Shown here piece after piece: positions 25,801 through 30,789 of a stretch of 64,000 nucleotides of DNA. The translations under genes and the position numbers were made by a program. Source of the DNA: Serratia marcescens (lineage in GTDB: Bacteria > Pseudomonadota > Gammaproteobacteria > Enterobacterales > Enterobacteriaceae); the NCBI RefSeq assembly GCF_006715005.1, contig NZ_VFMJ01000001.1:5084001-5148000 (forward strand). Direction: 5' to 3'. The notes beneath the pieces were generated by a model that was given only the letters and a program-made list of their open reading frames with translations, ran no database searches and was not told the DNA's origin. Within the stretch, counting starts at the first letter, position 1, and each line of letters starts with the position of its first letter.

Positions 25801-28703
25801 GGCATAACAGCGGCGAGGACACCGCATTGCCGACCGGCGTGACGCTGCTCGATAGCCAGGAACGTACCAACTATCCGTTCGTGCTGTCGGTCGAGGACGG
25901 CGGTGATTCGTTGGGCCTGACGGCGCAGGTCAGACAGCCGATTGAAGCGCAGCGCGTGTGTGGCTATATGGCACAGGCGTTGAGCACATTGGCGCAGGCG
26001 CTGGAGCAGGCGCCGCAGTCACCGATCTGCGAATTGGACGTGATGTCGGATGAAGAATATGCGCTGCAGCTGTGCCGCTGGAATCATACGGCGGAAGCTT
26101 ATCCGGCAGATACCTGCGTGCACGAACTGTTTGAACAGCAGGCGCAACTGACGCCGCAGGCCGTCGCCTTGATCCAGAATACGCGGCAGTTTACTTACGC
26201 ACAGTTGAATGCGCGCGCCAACCGGTTGGCGCATCGGCTGATTGAGCGCGGCGTACAACCGGGCGACCGGATCGCGGTGCGGCTGGCGCGCAGCATCGAA
26301 CTGGTCTGCGCCCAATTGGCGGTAATCAAGGCCGGTGCGGCGTATGTGCCTATCGATCCGCAACTGCCGGCCGCGCGTCAGGCGTGGATCGCCGATGACA
26401 GCGGTGCCTGCCTGATGCTGACGGACGTTATCGGCGACGAAGGCATTCCGCAGCTGACGATCGAGGATCGCGAAGCTGAAGGTCATGACGATAACCCGGC
26501 GTTGCGCATGTCGAGCGGCGCGACGGCCTACATCATGTATACCTCCGGCTCGACCGGTACGCCGAAAGGCGTCATGACGCCGCATCAGGGCATCACGCGT
26601 CTGGTGCGCAACAACCGCTATGCCGCCTTTGACGCCGACGACCGCATAGCCTTTGCGGCCAACCCGGCGTTTGACGCCAGCACGATGGAGGTTTGGGCCG
26701 CCCTGTTGAATGGCGGTGCGCTGGTGGTGATAGCGCCGGAGGTGATGATGGAGGCCGAGCGTCTGGCGGCCGAGCTGCAACACCATCGCATCACCACGCT
26801 GTTCTTGACCACCGCGTTGTTCAATCAGTATGTGCACAGCATCAGCGGCGCACTGTCGCAGTTGAAATATCTGATTAGCGGAGGGGAGAAAGAGGATCCG
26901 GGCGCTTATGCGCGGTTGTTGCAAGAACGAGGGCCGGTGCATCTGATCCATGCTTATGGGCCGACGGAGACCACCACTTTTGCGACAACGGCACGTATTG
27001 AGCGGGCTGACGGGGAGGCGCGCTTGCCGATTGGGAAACCGATCGGCAATACCCGCGCTTACTTGCTGGACGCCCGTGGGCGCCCGGTGCCGGTGGGGGC
27101 GGTAGGAGAATTGTACATCGGGGGTGTGGGGGTGGCATTGGGCTACCTGAACCGACCGGAACTGACGGCACAGCGTTTCCTGAGCGATCCATTCAATCCG
27201 GTCGGCGGTGGCCGCATGTATCGCACCGGCGATCTGGCGCGTTATCTGCCGGACGGCAGTCTTGAATACCAAGGGCGATGCGATCAGCAGATCAAGCTGC
27301 GCGGATTCCGTATCGAACCGGGCGAGATCGAGGTACAGCTGGCGGCGAGCCCGTGGGTGCGGGAAGCGGTGGTACAGGTCTGTTCGACGGAGCGCCATCC
27401 GCGCCTGGTCGCCTGGATCGTACCGGCGGCCGACGTTGACCACAGCGCGCTGCAGGGGCAGTTACGGGCCTATCTGAGCGAACGCTTGCCGGAGTACATG
27501 GTGCCGTCGGCTTATGTCTGGTTGGATGCGCTGCCGTTGACCGCCAACGGTAAGCTGGATCGGCGTGCCTTGCCGGAGCCGGAGTGCGCGGTAGTCGGCA
27601 CTCGGGAGTATGCGGCGCCTCAGGGTGGGATCGAAACGACGCTGGCGCGAGTATGGTGTGAGCTGCTCGAGATTGGCCAGATAGGACGCCACGACAATTT
27701 CTTCGAGCTCGGTGGCCATTCGCTGCTGGCGGTGCGTCTTTCCAGCCAGCTGCGTCAGCAAGGCATCACCTTGCCGGTACAGGCGATCTTCAACCATCCG
27801 ATATTGGCCGAGCTGGCCGAGCGGATAGATCGTCGCACCGCAGAGGCTCCGCTGCGCAAAGCCGTGCCGGCTCGCAGCAGTGGCAGCCGACCACCGCTGT
27901 TCTTCGTCCCGACCGGCTTTGGCGACCACTCCTACGTGTTTGAATTGGCCAAGGAGATCGACGAGACCTTCCCGGTCTACGCCGTGCCGTGGCCGGCGGT
28001 GGAGGAGAAGCCGGCCACCATGTCCGATATGGCCGCCAGCGCCGTAGCGTTGATTCGCGAAGTGCAGCCGCAGGGACCATACCATCTGGCGGGGTACTCT
28101 TCCGGCGGGGTGTTGGCCTATGCCATCGCCGAGCAGCTGCAATCGGCCGGGGAAGCGGTCGCTTTCCTGGGGCTGATCGACACGTTGCGGCCGGTGGCGG
28201 CGATGCACAGCCCGGTCCAGCTGTTGCTGAACTGGGTGGAGTCAATGCAGGAAAGGCCGGATCCGCAGTTCTGTCAGCAGTTGGCCGAGCTGCCGTTGCC
28301 GGAGGCGATCGCGGCCGTGCAACGCGCCGGGATCAAGACTCAGTGTGAGGAAGTGGCCGACGAGGCGGCGCTCTGGCAACAGCGACACCATTACGCCAAA
28401 CTGGTGGAAGCGACTCAGGTGCAGTCTGCAACGCTGAAAATTCATCTGTTCAAGGCGAAGCAGGAGCAGGTTTCCGTCAATTCGCAGAACGCACAGTTCC
28501 AGGCGTACTGGCAGAAGATCAAGCAGGCGGGATATTGCCGCGAAGACGCTTCCGCGTTGGGATGGGATAGGCTGCTGTCGCCGGCGACCGTCCGCGTCAG
28601 CCAGGTCAACGGCGATCATGTGTCTATGATGGAGCATCCGGTTCACCGGCGTGAGCTGGGACAGCACTTCAATCTGGCGTTGCGCGAGCTTGGACAGGCG
28701 TAA
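10845..28703 (+). CDS. Five-module non-ribosomal peptide synthetase, lipodepsipeptide (stephensiolide-type)
   Basis: About 5952 residues; ATG 10845 (GAGA upstream) is preferred over GTG 10830. Domains by rough residue: starter C 25-455 (HHMITDG at 155); Fmt_C-like 465-575; C-domain-like lobe 585-815; A1-T1 (carrier Ser 1387); C2 (HHIVSDG 1569)-A2-T2 (Ser 2437); dual E/C C3 (HHLLAEQGD 2537, HHLIGDH 2656)-A3-T3 (Ser 3511); C4 (HHIISDG 3695)-A4-T4 (Ser 4558); dual E/C C5 (4658, 4777)-A5-T5 (Ser 5626); TE 5680-5950 (GYSSG, Ser 5752; His about 5925). Pocket residues read by eye: A1 DFWNVGMVHK (Thr), A2 and A3 DVWHMSLVDK (Ser), A4 DALFLGGVFK and A5 DAMFIGATFK (aliphatic, Val/Ile/Leu class). Predicted product: acyl-L-Thr-D-Ser-L-Ser-D-Xaa-L-Xaa released by the TE, probably cyclised. 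This matches the known Serratia stephensiolides. No MbtH, transporter or phosphopantetheinyl transferase lies beside it, so the latter must act in trans. Confidence 0.93.
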   Translation: MNKQTDVKSGEFRTGAQAAAGKVELHEITTAQRELWLGENISKELSFNIWGYGQVDGPLDVKLLRQAIDAIVEETPALQAHFVEKDGELYQYRAPRTHEPLFTLDFSKEPDPLQAARRWMVADAALPRRATGEEPFSFYVITLAPQRYVLYRRFHHMITDGRSAEEVMRRIAAYYNALASGGVIPEFANCNFSLLYENDIKYRDSSRFSSDQAFWREYTAAAPQSLSRRAILTPDAAMHRNMQLLEKDALDQLQQQADNIGVHRAHILAAAVALCFYSLTGSEYLNFSMPVTGTRERNSIGMTSNVVPLIIKVEPQLSLAEFIQKVAAEIAKVVRHQLYRGEDIRRDNGATDSAWFGPSINIVSFDHGDPFWGCRTRWYYGGNIPSGDLQIMLYEDQQANELDVTFSDAAYANSLGDLDVLQRRFQFVLRALNASTTETIEALDRQVATLADAEAGGSFYTNRRQPPAGGIIRWDRPAEALQRLVSSLSHGAGCAAKILLAERVLGVTALQAVSDERQAEPGTLLHIEADGWAIAANPGVVRVGPFLRADGSVQPGDVLAQACGLSVGSILPTINAAEASRLGAAYGASADSAAFWQPRLTRYYPAPFPPGPGRQAGIPARWQATAWQRLEKIAGEQVLAAATLYLARMCNETDFQLGWITPDDRDWGRWAHLSARVLPLQVSVDSAGNFQQALAALEQEYGQLRAHADYHPALLTRDADLRASQVWPTAVSIVSRRSAQGVQPEDEGVAAIIDSGSRAVLQICKADGAFRWVYDAASVADEQMLRATQHLLMLLNDAVRAGTHRRTVGELNLVSEEERAQLLQGLNHTVASHSPAACLHRLFEAQVKRTPEAIAVTYGDDSLTYAELNTRANRWAHRLVALGVQPDSLVALCAGRGLPMLVGLLGILKAGGAYVPLDPAYSGERLQYILADSAPVLLLADELGRQALGDCEVPVLALEQPLTGENGDLQDVGIRPSHLAYVIYTSGSTGKPKGVMVEHRQVARLFSATNAWFNFSAADKWCLFHSFAFDFSVWEIWGAWLYGGQLFVVPQAIARSAPDFYHFVCRSGITVLNQTPSAFKAFIQAQAQAHSEARQQLREIVFGGEMLKPSDLAPWFAHPENRQTRLVNMYGITETTVHVTYRPLSAQDTAITTSPIGSRIPDLRLYLLGADGEPVPMGAIGELYVGGEGVARGYLNRPELTAERFLDDPFNRAPGARMYRTGDLARYLPGGDIEYLGRNDQQVKIRGFRIECGEVEAQLSTEPRVRSVAVDAIDDGDGGKRLVAWVVPAPEAERATLATGLRQHLQARLPDYMVPAAYVWLEALPLTGNGKLDKRALPVPQVDAYVREAYAPPQGEAENLLAAIWRELLGVERVGRYDHFFELGGHSLMAVRLANRVQQAGWQLPLQALFASPVLHVLAQALEVAPTQEPLPILPVARDGELPLSFAQQRLWFLTQLEGMSETYHIPLALRLRGRLDRQALQHSLDALYARHESLRSRFITREDRPQVQILPANGLPLAFHDLRHHPAQAETLCRQAATQAFDLTQGPLVRTALIRLADEEHLFLLTCHHIVSDGWSTGILLRELGALYGAFRRGDADPLPLPTLQYPDYAAWQRRYLTPERLAAQAKYWRETLSDAPALLTLPTDRPRPTVQSFSGGEVPIAIDAELTQALRQFSRQHGGTLFMTVLAAWSLVLARMAGQQELVIGTPEANRGRLETESLVGFFVSTLALRIDLRDDPDLPTLIARIRHTVLTAQENRDLPFEQVVELVNPPRHLGYTPLFQVMLAWQDGSVRDIPLPGLQAELAGLEYSAAKFDLTLDLADTGEGISGTLNFATALFDRATAERYGVYLIQALRAMTLNNARSVSHIDLLPLAEREHLLHGWNRTERDYPLDQTLATLFEQQVRRTPDAIALVSGTESLSYAQLNARANRLAHALIARGVGPDSRVAVCAERGLNMVTALFGILKAGGAYVPLDPAYPGERLQYILQDADPVLLLADATGRAALGEPATPQLALEAALPETLSAENPERRAQASHLAYVIYTSGSTGKPKGAMNEHRGVVNRLVWMQEAYGLTAADTVLQKTPFGFDVSVWEFFWPLMVGARLVMAKPEGHKDPDYLSRAIEQYGVTTLHFVPSMLQSFLADGQAATRCDKVVRVMCSGEALPAALVAEFYRRLPQAELHNLYGPTEAAVDVTAWHCSREADRVSVPIGRPIANTRIYLLDEHGQPVPLGAVGELYIGGVQVARGYLNRPELTAERFLSDPFAPGGRMYRTGDVARYLANGDIEYLGRNDQQVKIRGFRIECGEIEAALATHPAVREAVVDARAVGDDKRLVAWVVPAADVAEETLAGVLRQHLSAALPDYMVPSAWGVVAALPLSPNGKLDRRALPEPQGTQSQAVYEAPQGEHETLLAAIWRDLLNVERVGRHDNFFELGGHSLLAVKLMAQLRRAGWGANVQTLFSTPTLSALAQAMSAQGEIEIPENRILPGGASITPEMLPLATLSQAEIDAVVAQVPGGVANVQDIYALSPLQEGILFHHLLAEQGDPYQLSAVLRFDSRARLDAWLAAMQQVIDRHDILRTAFITQGVSSPVQVVWRKAELALSERRFDPAEGTIWQQLAASFDPLHQRQDLTRAPLLNFTVAQEEDGCWCALQQWHHLIGDHSTLAFMEQEVSEILAGRGAQLGAAQPFRNAVAQARLTLSEAEHESFFRDMLADISEPVLPFGLSDVHGEGRQIVSRYQALSSALNLRLRRQARRLGVSLASLCHLAWAQVLARVSGRDAVVFGTVLLGRLQGGEGAERALGLFINTLPLRLDIDRRGAEAAAREAHVRLSGLLAHEHAPLALAQRCSGVSPGAPLFSALLNYRHNNGEAVSLPEGVSLLSAEERTNYPFVLSVEDGGDSLGITAQVTETVDAQRVCDYMAQALGSLAQALEQAPETPVCSLAVVPEAERELLLHGWNRTERDYPLDQTLAALFEQQVRRTPDAIALVSGTESLSYAQLNARANRLAHALIARGVGPDSRVAVCAERDLNMVTALFGILKAGGAYVPLDPAYPGERLQYILQDADPVLLLADAAGRAALGEPATPQLALEAALPETLSAENPERRAQASHLAYVIYTSGSTGKPKGAMNEHRGVVNRLVWMQEAYGLTAADTVLQKTPFGFDVSVWEFFWPLMVGARLVMAKPEGHKDPDYLSRAIEQYGVTTLHFVPSMLQSFLADGQAATRCGKVVRVMCSGEALPAALVAEFYRRLPQAELHNLYGPTEAAVDVTAWHCSREADRVSVPIGRPIANTRIYLLDEHGQPVPLGAVGELYIGGVQVARGYLNRPELTAERFLSDPFAPGGRMYRTGDVARYLANGDIEYLGRNDQQVKIRGFRIECGEIEAALATHPAVREAVVDARAVGDDKRLVAWVVPAADVAEETLTGVLRQHLSAALPDYMVPSAWVVVAALPLSPNGKLDRRALPEPQGTQSQAVYEAPQGEHETLLAAIWRDLLNVERVGRHDNFFELGGHSLLAVRLTNRLQQVEWQLPLQTLFANPTLHVLAQQLRRTDEALPPIEAMPRDAALPLSFAQQRLWFLTQLEGLSETYHIPLALSLRGELDLPAWRQSLDAIYARHEALRSRFVTVEGQPQAHILPVDALPLTVHDLRGQQDAQSQARQLAQRLAEAPFDLGSGPLVRAALIRLADEEHLFLLTCHHIISDGWSTGILLRELGALYGAFRRGDGDPLPPLTLQYPDYAAWQRRYLTPERLAAQAQYWRETLSDAPALLTLPTDRPRPTVQSFSGGEVPIAIDAELTQALRQFSRQHGGTLFMTVLAAWSLVLARMAGQQELVIGTPEANRGRLETESLVGFFVSTLALRIDLRDDPDLPTLIERIRHTVLTARENRDLPFEQVVELVNPPRHLGYTPLFQVMLAWQDGSVRDISLPGLQAESAELGYQIAKYDLTLDLAEGDEQISGTLNFATALFDRATVERYGVYLVQVLRAMATNATQPASHLDLLPAAERELLLYGWNRTAEVYPAQSSAHALFEQWAQRTPDAVAVVNDRDSLSYAQLNAHANQLAHQLITQGVRPGDRVATSLERSVSLVIAQLAILKAGAAYVPLDPHLPVARQAWIIGDSGASLILCDRDLDREIVGEIACLRIDRLRQNPTHDPAVPRAGDAPAYVMYTSGSTGTPKGVMVTHQGILRLAINNRFASFERGDRFAFAANPAFDASTLEVWGALLNGASLAIIAPEVLTEAEALAAALVRQGINVLFLTTSLFNQYVHSIAATLAQLKYLLSGGEAADPHAFARMLKEAGPVRLINGYGPTECTVFATTATIERVDQWQRLPIGRPIGNTRIYLLDAHGQPVPLGATGEIYIAGPGVALGYLNRAELTAERFLADPFNPGERMYRTGDLARYLPDGNIDYLGRNDRQVKIRGFRIECGEIEARVAGHPAVREAVVDVLGEADTKRLVAWVVPESDADRQTLAVTLRQYLAGMLPEFMLPVAWVALDTLPLTPNGKLDRRALPEPQEDAYVREVYAEPEGELETLLAGIWRELLGIERVGRHDNFFELGGHSLLAVKLMAQLRRVGLSAGVQTLFTAPTLSTLAQTLVTQQEVSVPANGILPGGASITPEMLPLATLSQAEIDAVVTQVPGGVANVQDIYALSPLQEGILFHHLLAEQGDPYQLSAVLRFDSRARLDAWLAAMQQVIDRHDILRTAFITQGVSAPVQVVWRKAELSLRELRLNPAEGEIGARLTALFDPRRVRPDLTRAPLLSFVAAQEEGGSWCVLQQWHHLIGDHSTLAVMQEEINLILAGRGDELAKAPPFRNAVAQARLGVSNAEHEQFFRTLLADIDEPSLPFGLSDVHGEGRDISTAHLALPHTLNQQLRRQARRLGVSLASLCHLAWAQVLARATGRDEVVFGTVLLGRMQAGDGAERALGLFINTLPLRLDVNDIGAESAVLQAHIRLSGLLAHEHAPLALAQRCSGVAAGTPLFSALLNYRHNSGEDTALPTGVTLLDSQERTNYPFVLSVEDGGDSLGLTAQVRQPIEAQRVCGYMAQALSTLAQALEQAPQSPICELDVMSDEEYALQLCRWNHTAEAYPADTCVHELFEQQAQLTPQAVALIQNTRQFTYAQLNARANRLAHRLIERGVQPGDRIAVRLARSIELVCAQLAVIKAGAAYVPIDPQLPAARQAWIADDSGACLMLTDVIGDEGIPQLTIEDREAEGHDDNPALRMSSGATAYIMYTSGSTGTPKGVMTPHQGITRLVRNNRYAAFDADDRIAFAANPAFDASTMEVWAALLNGGALVVIAPEVMMEAERLAAELQHHRITTLFLTTALFNQYVHSISGALSQLKYLISGGEKEDPGAYARLLQERGPVHLIHAYGPTETTTFATTARIERADGEARLPIGKPIGNTRAYLLDARGRPVPVGAVGELYIGGVGVALGYLNRPELTAQRFLSDPFNPVGGGRMYRTGDLARYLPDGSLEYQGRCDQQIKLRGFRIEPGEIEVQLAASPWVREAVVQVCSTERHPRLVAWIVPAADVDHSALQGQLRAYLSERLPEYMVPSAYVWLDALPLTANGKLDRRALPEPECAVVGTREYAAPQGGIETTLARVWCELLEIGQIGRHDNFFELGGHSLLAVRLSSQLRQQGITLPVQAIFNHPILAELAERIDRRTAEAPLRKAVPARSSGSRPPLFFVPTGFGDHSYVFELAKEIDETFPVYAVPWPAVEEKPATMSDMAASAVALIREVQPQGPYHLAGYSSGGVLAYAIAEQLQSAGEAVAFLGLIDTLRPVAAMHSPVQLLLNWVESMQERPDPQFCQQLAELPLPEAIAAVQRAGIKTQCEEVADEAALWQQRHHYAKLVEATQVQSATLKIHLFKAKQEQVSVNSQNAQFQAYWQKIKQAGYCREDASALGWDRLLSPATVRVSQVNGDHVSMMEHPVHRRELGQHFNLALRELGQA
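15528..16256 (+). repeat. Condensation-domain repeat, copy 1 (C2)
   Basis: This stretch of C2 is nearly identical to 21906-22634 in C4 (constant offset 6378, no indel seen), running from the HHIVSDG region to about 30 residues past the HLGYTPLFQVMLAWQ motif. Confidence 0.8.
16489..18168 (+). repeat. Adenylation-carrier repeat, copy 1 (A2-T2)
   Basis: This block aligns without gaps to 19711-21390 (offset 3222). By eye only about twenty base differences occur over 1.68 kb. It covers the whole Ser-specific A domain and most of the carrier domain. Confidence 0.92.
18301..18650 (+). repeat. Dual E/C N-terminal repeat, copy 1 (C3)
   Basis: The linker and N-terminal part of C3, from LPGGASITPEM to the HDILRTAFITQGV region, are almost identical to 24664-25013 in C5 (offset 6363). 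Confidence 0.8.
19711..21390 (+). repeat. Adenylation-carrier repeat, copy 2 (A3-T3)
   Basis: Second copy of the A2-T2 block at 16489-18168. Identity ends inside the carrier domain just after GGHSLLAV, where T2 continues toward a dual E/C partner and T3 toward an ordinary condensation domain. Confidence 0.92.
21906..22634 (+). repeat. Condensation-domain repeat, copy 2 (C4)
   Basis: Second copy of the C2 segment at 15528-16256, with scattered substitutions only. Confidence 0.8.
24664..25013 (+). repeat. Dual E/C N-terminal repeat, copy 2 (C5)
   Basis: Second copy of the C3 segment at 18301-18650. Similarity drops quickly after the WRKAEL codons. Confidence 0.8.
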
Positions 28704-28726
28704 GCCGGCGGGATGTATCCGATGAG

Positions 28727-28754
28727 AAAGCCCTCGCAAGAGGGCTTTTTTTTT
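28727..28754 (+). terminator. Rho-independent terminator of the peptide synthetase
   Basis: A 9-bp stem AAAGCCCTC / GAGGGCTTT with a GCAA tetraloop continues into a run of nine T (28746-28754). It reaches the stop codon of the convergent gene. Confidence 0.93.
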
Positions 28755-29451
28755 ACCCGTTGGCGGCGGTTTTGACGAGTTCCACCACCAGCGGCGAAAG
28801 CTCGCCGCGCAGCGCGGCGCGTTCCGACTGGAACAGCGTAGCGACGTAAAAACGGTGAGCCGGCAGTTCGATGGCGCGCACGTCGCCTTCGGTGTCGTGG
28901 CCGCTGATGATCAGCGGGAAACGTTGCAGATCAACGACGAACTCCGGATTGACGCCGAAGTTGCAGTGGTAGCCTTCATGGGTGTTCAGGCTGCCGTAGA
29001 CCCGTGCGGCGCGGGTGTCAGGCTGAAAAACGATGTCGCCGGTTTTTTCCACCAGCGAGCAGCTAAGCGGCGCGATCACCAGCCGGCCACCGCTGTCGGT
29101 TTCCGCATGACCGGCGTCGTGCCAGCCCATCACGTTACGCGCGTACTCGACAATCGCGTATTGAAAACCGCCGCAGGAGCCGAGGAACGGCACGTCGTTT
29201 TCCCGCGCATGACGGATCGCCATAAAGGCGCCGTCGTCGTGACGATATGGGCTGCCCGGCACCACCCAGATGGCGTCGAAATCGTGCAGGACGTCGGGGG
29301 AGGTCAGGGTGTCGGTCGGTAGCCACTGGGGCTGCACGTCGATATCGAGGTGGGCGGCGGTGAGCTGGAGCGCCACGGGGATGGCCTGATGGGCCACGGC
29401 TTGCGGGGTGTAATCACCGACCAGAGCAATGCGGACTTGAGCTTTCATCAT
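28753..29451 (-). CDS. CTP-synthase C-terminal-region-related protein (class I amidotransferase fold)
   Basis: This 232-residue stand-alone protein matches the glutamine amidotransferase half of CTP synthase: VRIALVGDYTPQAVAHQAIP at the start, FDAIWVVPGSPYR (oxyanion-side strand) and GSCGGFQ with the nucleophile-position Cys93. Where CTP synthase has the catalytic HPE, this protein has Gln-Ser-Glu (about 208-210), so the Cys-His-Glu triad is incomplete and glutaminase activity is doubtful. Proteins of this kind are annotated as CTP-synthase-tail-related; their role is unknown. AGGAAAGG precedes the tandem ATG codons at 29451 and 29448. It converges on the peptide synthetase and appears monocistronic. 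Confidence 0.8.
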   Translation of the reverse strand: MMKAQVRIALVGDYTPQAVAHQAIPVALQLTAAHLDIDVQPQWLPTDTLTSPDVLHDFDAIWVVPGSPYRHDDGAFMAIRHARENDVPFLGSCGGFQYAIVEYARNVMGWHDAGHAETDSGGRLVIAPLSCSLVEKTGDIVFQPDTRAARVYGSLNTHEGYHCNFGVNPEFVVDLQRFPLIISGHDTEGDVRAIELPAHRFYVATLFQSERAALRGELSPLVVELVKTAANG

Positions 29452-29528
29452 TTCCTTTCCTGTGCGGGTAAAAAAGGAGATTACAGGAAAGCGGGATCGT
29501 GAGCCGCAGATTTTTTAAACGCTGCGCA

Positions 29529-29554
29529 CAAAAAAGCCCGGCGTTGGCCGGGCT
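29529..29554 (-). terminator. Rho-independent terminator of lpxP
   Basis: On the minus strand the stem AGCCCGGC / GCCGGGCT is followed by a run of T (the AAAAAA at 29529-29534), fourteen bases past the lpxP stop. Confidence 0.9.
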
Positions 29555-29567
29555 GGAAAAAGGGGGA

Positions 29568-30488
29568 TCAGTACAGCGACGGTGCGCCGACCGGTCGGGT
29601 TTTGAAGCGGCGGTGCAGCCACAGATATTGCTCTGGCGCCCGCATGATCTCTTTCTCGATCACTTTGTTCATGTAAGCTGCCGCCGCCTGTTCGTCGCTG
29701 AGCGGATAGTCTTCCAGGGCCGGCTGGATCAGCAGATCGTAGCCGCGGCCGCCTTCACGGCGGATCAGCACCACCGGCACCAGCGCCGGGTTGGCCATGC
29801 GCGCCAGCATGAAGGTGCCGCTGGTGGTCGCGGCCTGATCGACGGCGAACAGCGGGGCGAATACGCTGCCGCGTGGGCCGTAGTCCTGATCCGGCGCGAA
29901 CCATACCGCCTCACCGCGCTTGAGTGCGTGCACCATGCCGCGCAGATCCTTGCGATCGATCATCGCCTTGTTGGAACGCATGCGGCCCTTGGTCTGCGCC
30001 CACTCCATCGCCTTGTTGTTGTGCGGGCGGTACATCGCCATCATCGGCTGGCACAGGCCCATGGCCCGGCCGCCCAGCTCCAGCGACATAAAGTGCACGC
30101 CGATTACCAGTACGCCGCGATTGTCACGCTGCGCCATTTTGAGGTGGTTGATGCCGGAGACGTTGAACCAGCGCTTGACGCGCTTATCCGACCAGAACCA
30201 GGCCATGCCGGTTTCCAACAGGCCCATGCCGAGCGATTCGAAATTGCCCACCACTTTGCGTTCGCGCTGCGCTTCGTCCATCTCGGGGAAGCATAGCTCA
30301 AGGTTGCGACGGGTGATGGTGACGCGGCGCTTGAGAAAGCGCATCGAGGTACGCCCCATCCATACCCCCAGACGGTAGAGCCACGGGTAGGGGAGCTGGA
30401 CCAGCAGGAACAGCAGGGCGAGGCCGAACCAGGTGAGCCAGTAGCGCGGGTGCAGCAAGGCCAGTTGAAATGCTTTGGCTGATTTCAT
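29568..30488 (-). CDS. lpxP: Lipid A late acyltransferase LpxP-like
   Basis: This 306-residue inner-membrane acyltransferase of the LpxL/LpxM/LpxP family transfers a secondary acyl chain from acyl-ACP to the lipid A precursor. The N-terminus LLHPRYWLTWFG and one membrane segment (about 20-40) are typical; the HX4E catalytic pair is His132/Glu137. Detailed residues follow E. coli LpxP more than LpxL, for example GLCQPMMAMYRPHNN, APDQDYG and EKEIMRAPEQYLW. LpxP adds palmitoleate at low temperature in E. coli; cold control here is inferred only. The next gene upstream on this strand is lpxO, also a lipid A modifier, 301 bases away. Confidence 0.85.
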   Translation of the reverse strand: MKSAKAFQLALLHPRYWLTWFGLALLFLLVQLPYPWLYRLGVWMGRTSMRFLKRRVTITRRNLELCFPEMDEAQRERKVVGNFESLGMGLLETGMAWFWSDKRVKRWFNVSGINHLKMAQRDNRGVLVIGVHFMSLELGGRAMGLCQPMMAMYRPHNNKAMEWAQTKGRMRSNKAMIDRKDLRGMVHALKRGEAVWFAPDQDYGPRGSVFAPLFAVDQAATTSGTFMLARMANPALVPVVLIRREGGRGYDLLIQPALEDYPLSDEQAAAAYMNKVIEKEIMRAPEQYLWLHRRFKTRPVGAPSLY

Positions 30489-30789
30489 AGAAACTCGTTT
30501 TATACGTTAAAAAGGGGCAGCAAGCTGTAACGCATAAAGGTTCCACTCGATAGCGATACGACCACTCAGACACCCGGGCACGACCAGGGTTTAGTCGGGA
30601 TTCCATAATTGACTAAACATTTACATTCGAAGGGCGGTTTGCGCTGCTATCAGGCTTCGGAGGGATAGCTGTTGGCCAGCGGAGGCGGCTCTAGGAATGC
30701 TTATGCTAGCACAGGGTACGGGGTGTGGCGGAAGAGGGGCATGCGAATATTCTCATTCGCGTTGCCCCTAAGTTGAAGATTGGCGCGTT
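30489..30789. other. Intergenic region between lpxO and lpxP
   Basis: No gene seen. It should hold the lpxP promoter. An imperfect inverted repeat at 30736-30768 (GGGGCA-GCGAAT / ATTCGC-TGCCCC) lies just past the lpxO stop and may end lpxO transcription, though it lacks a T tract on the minus strand. Confidence 0.5.
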
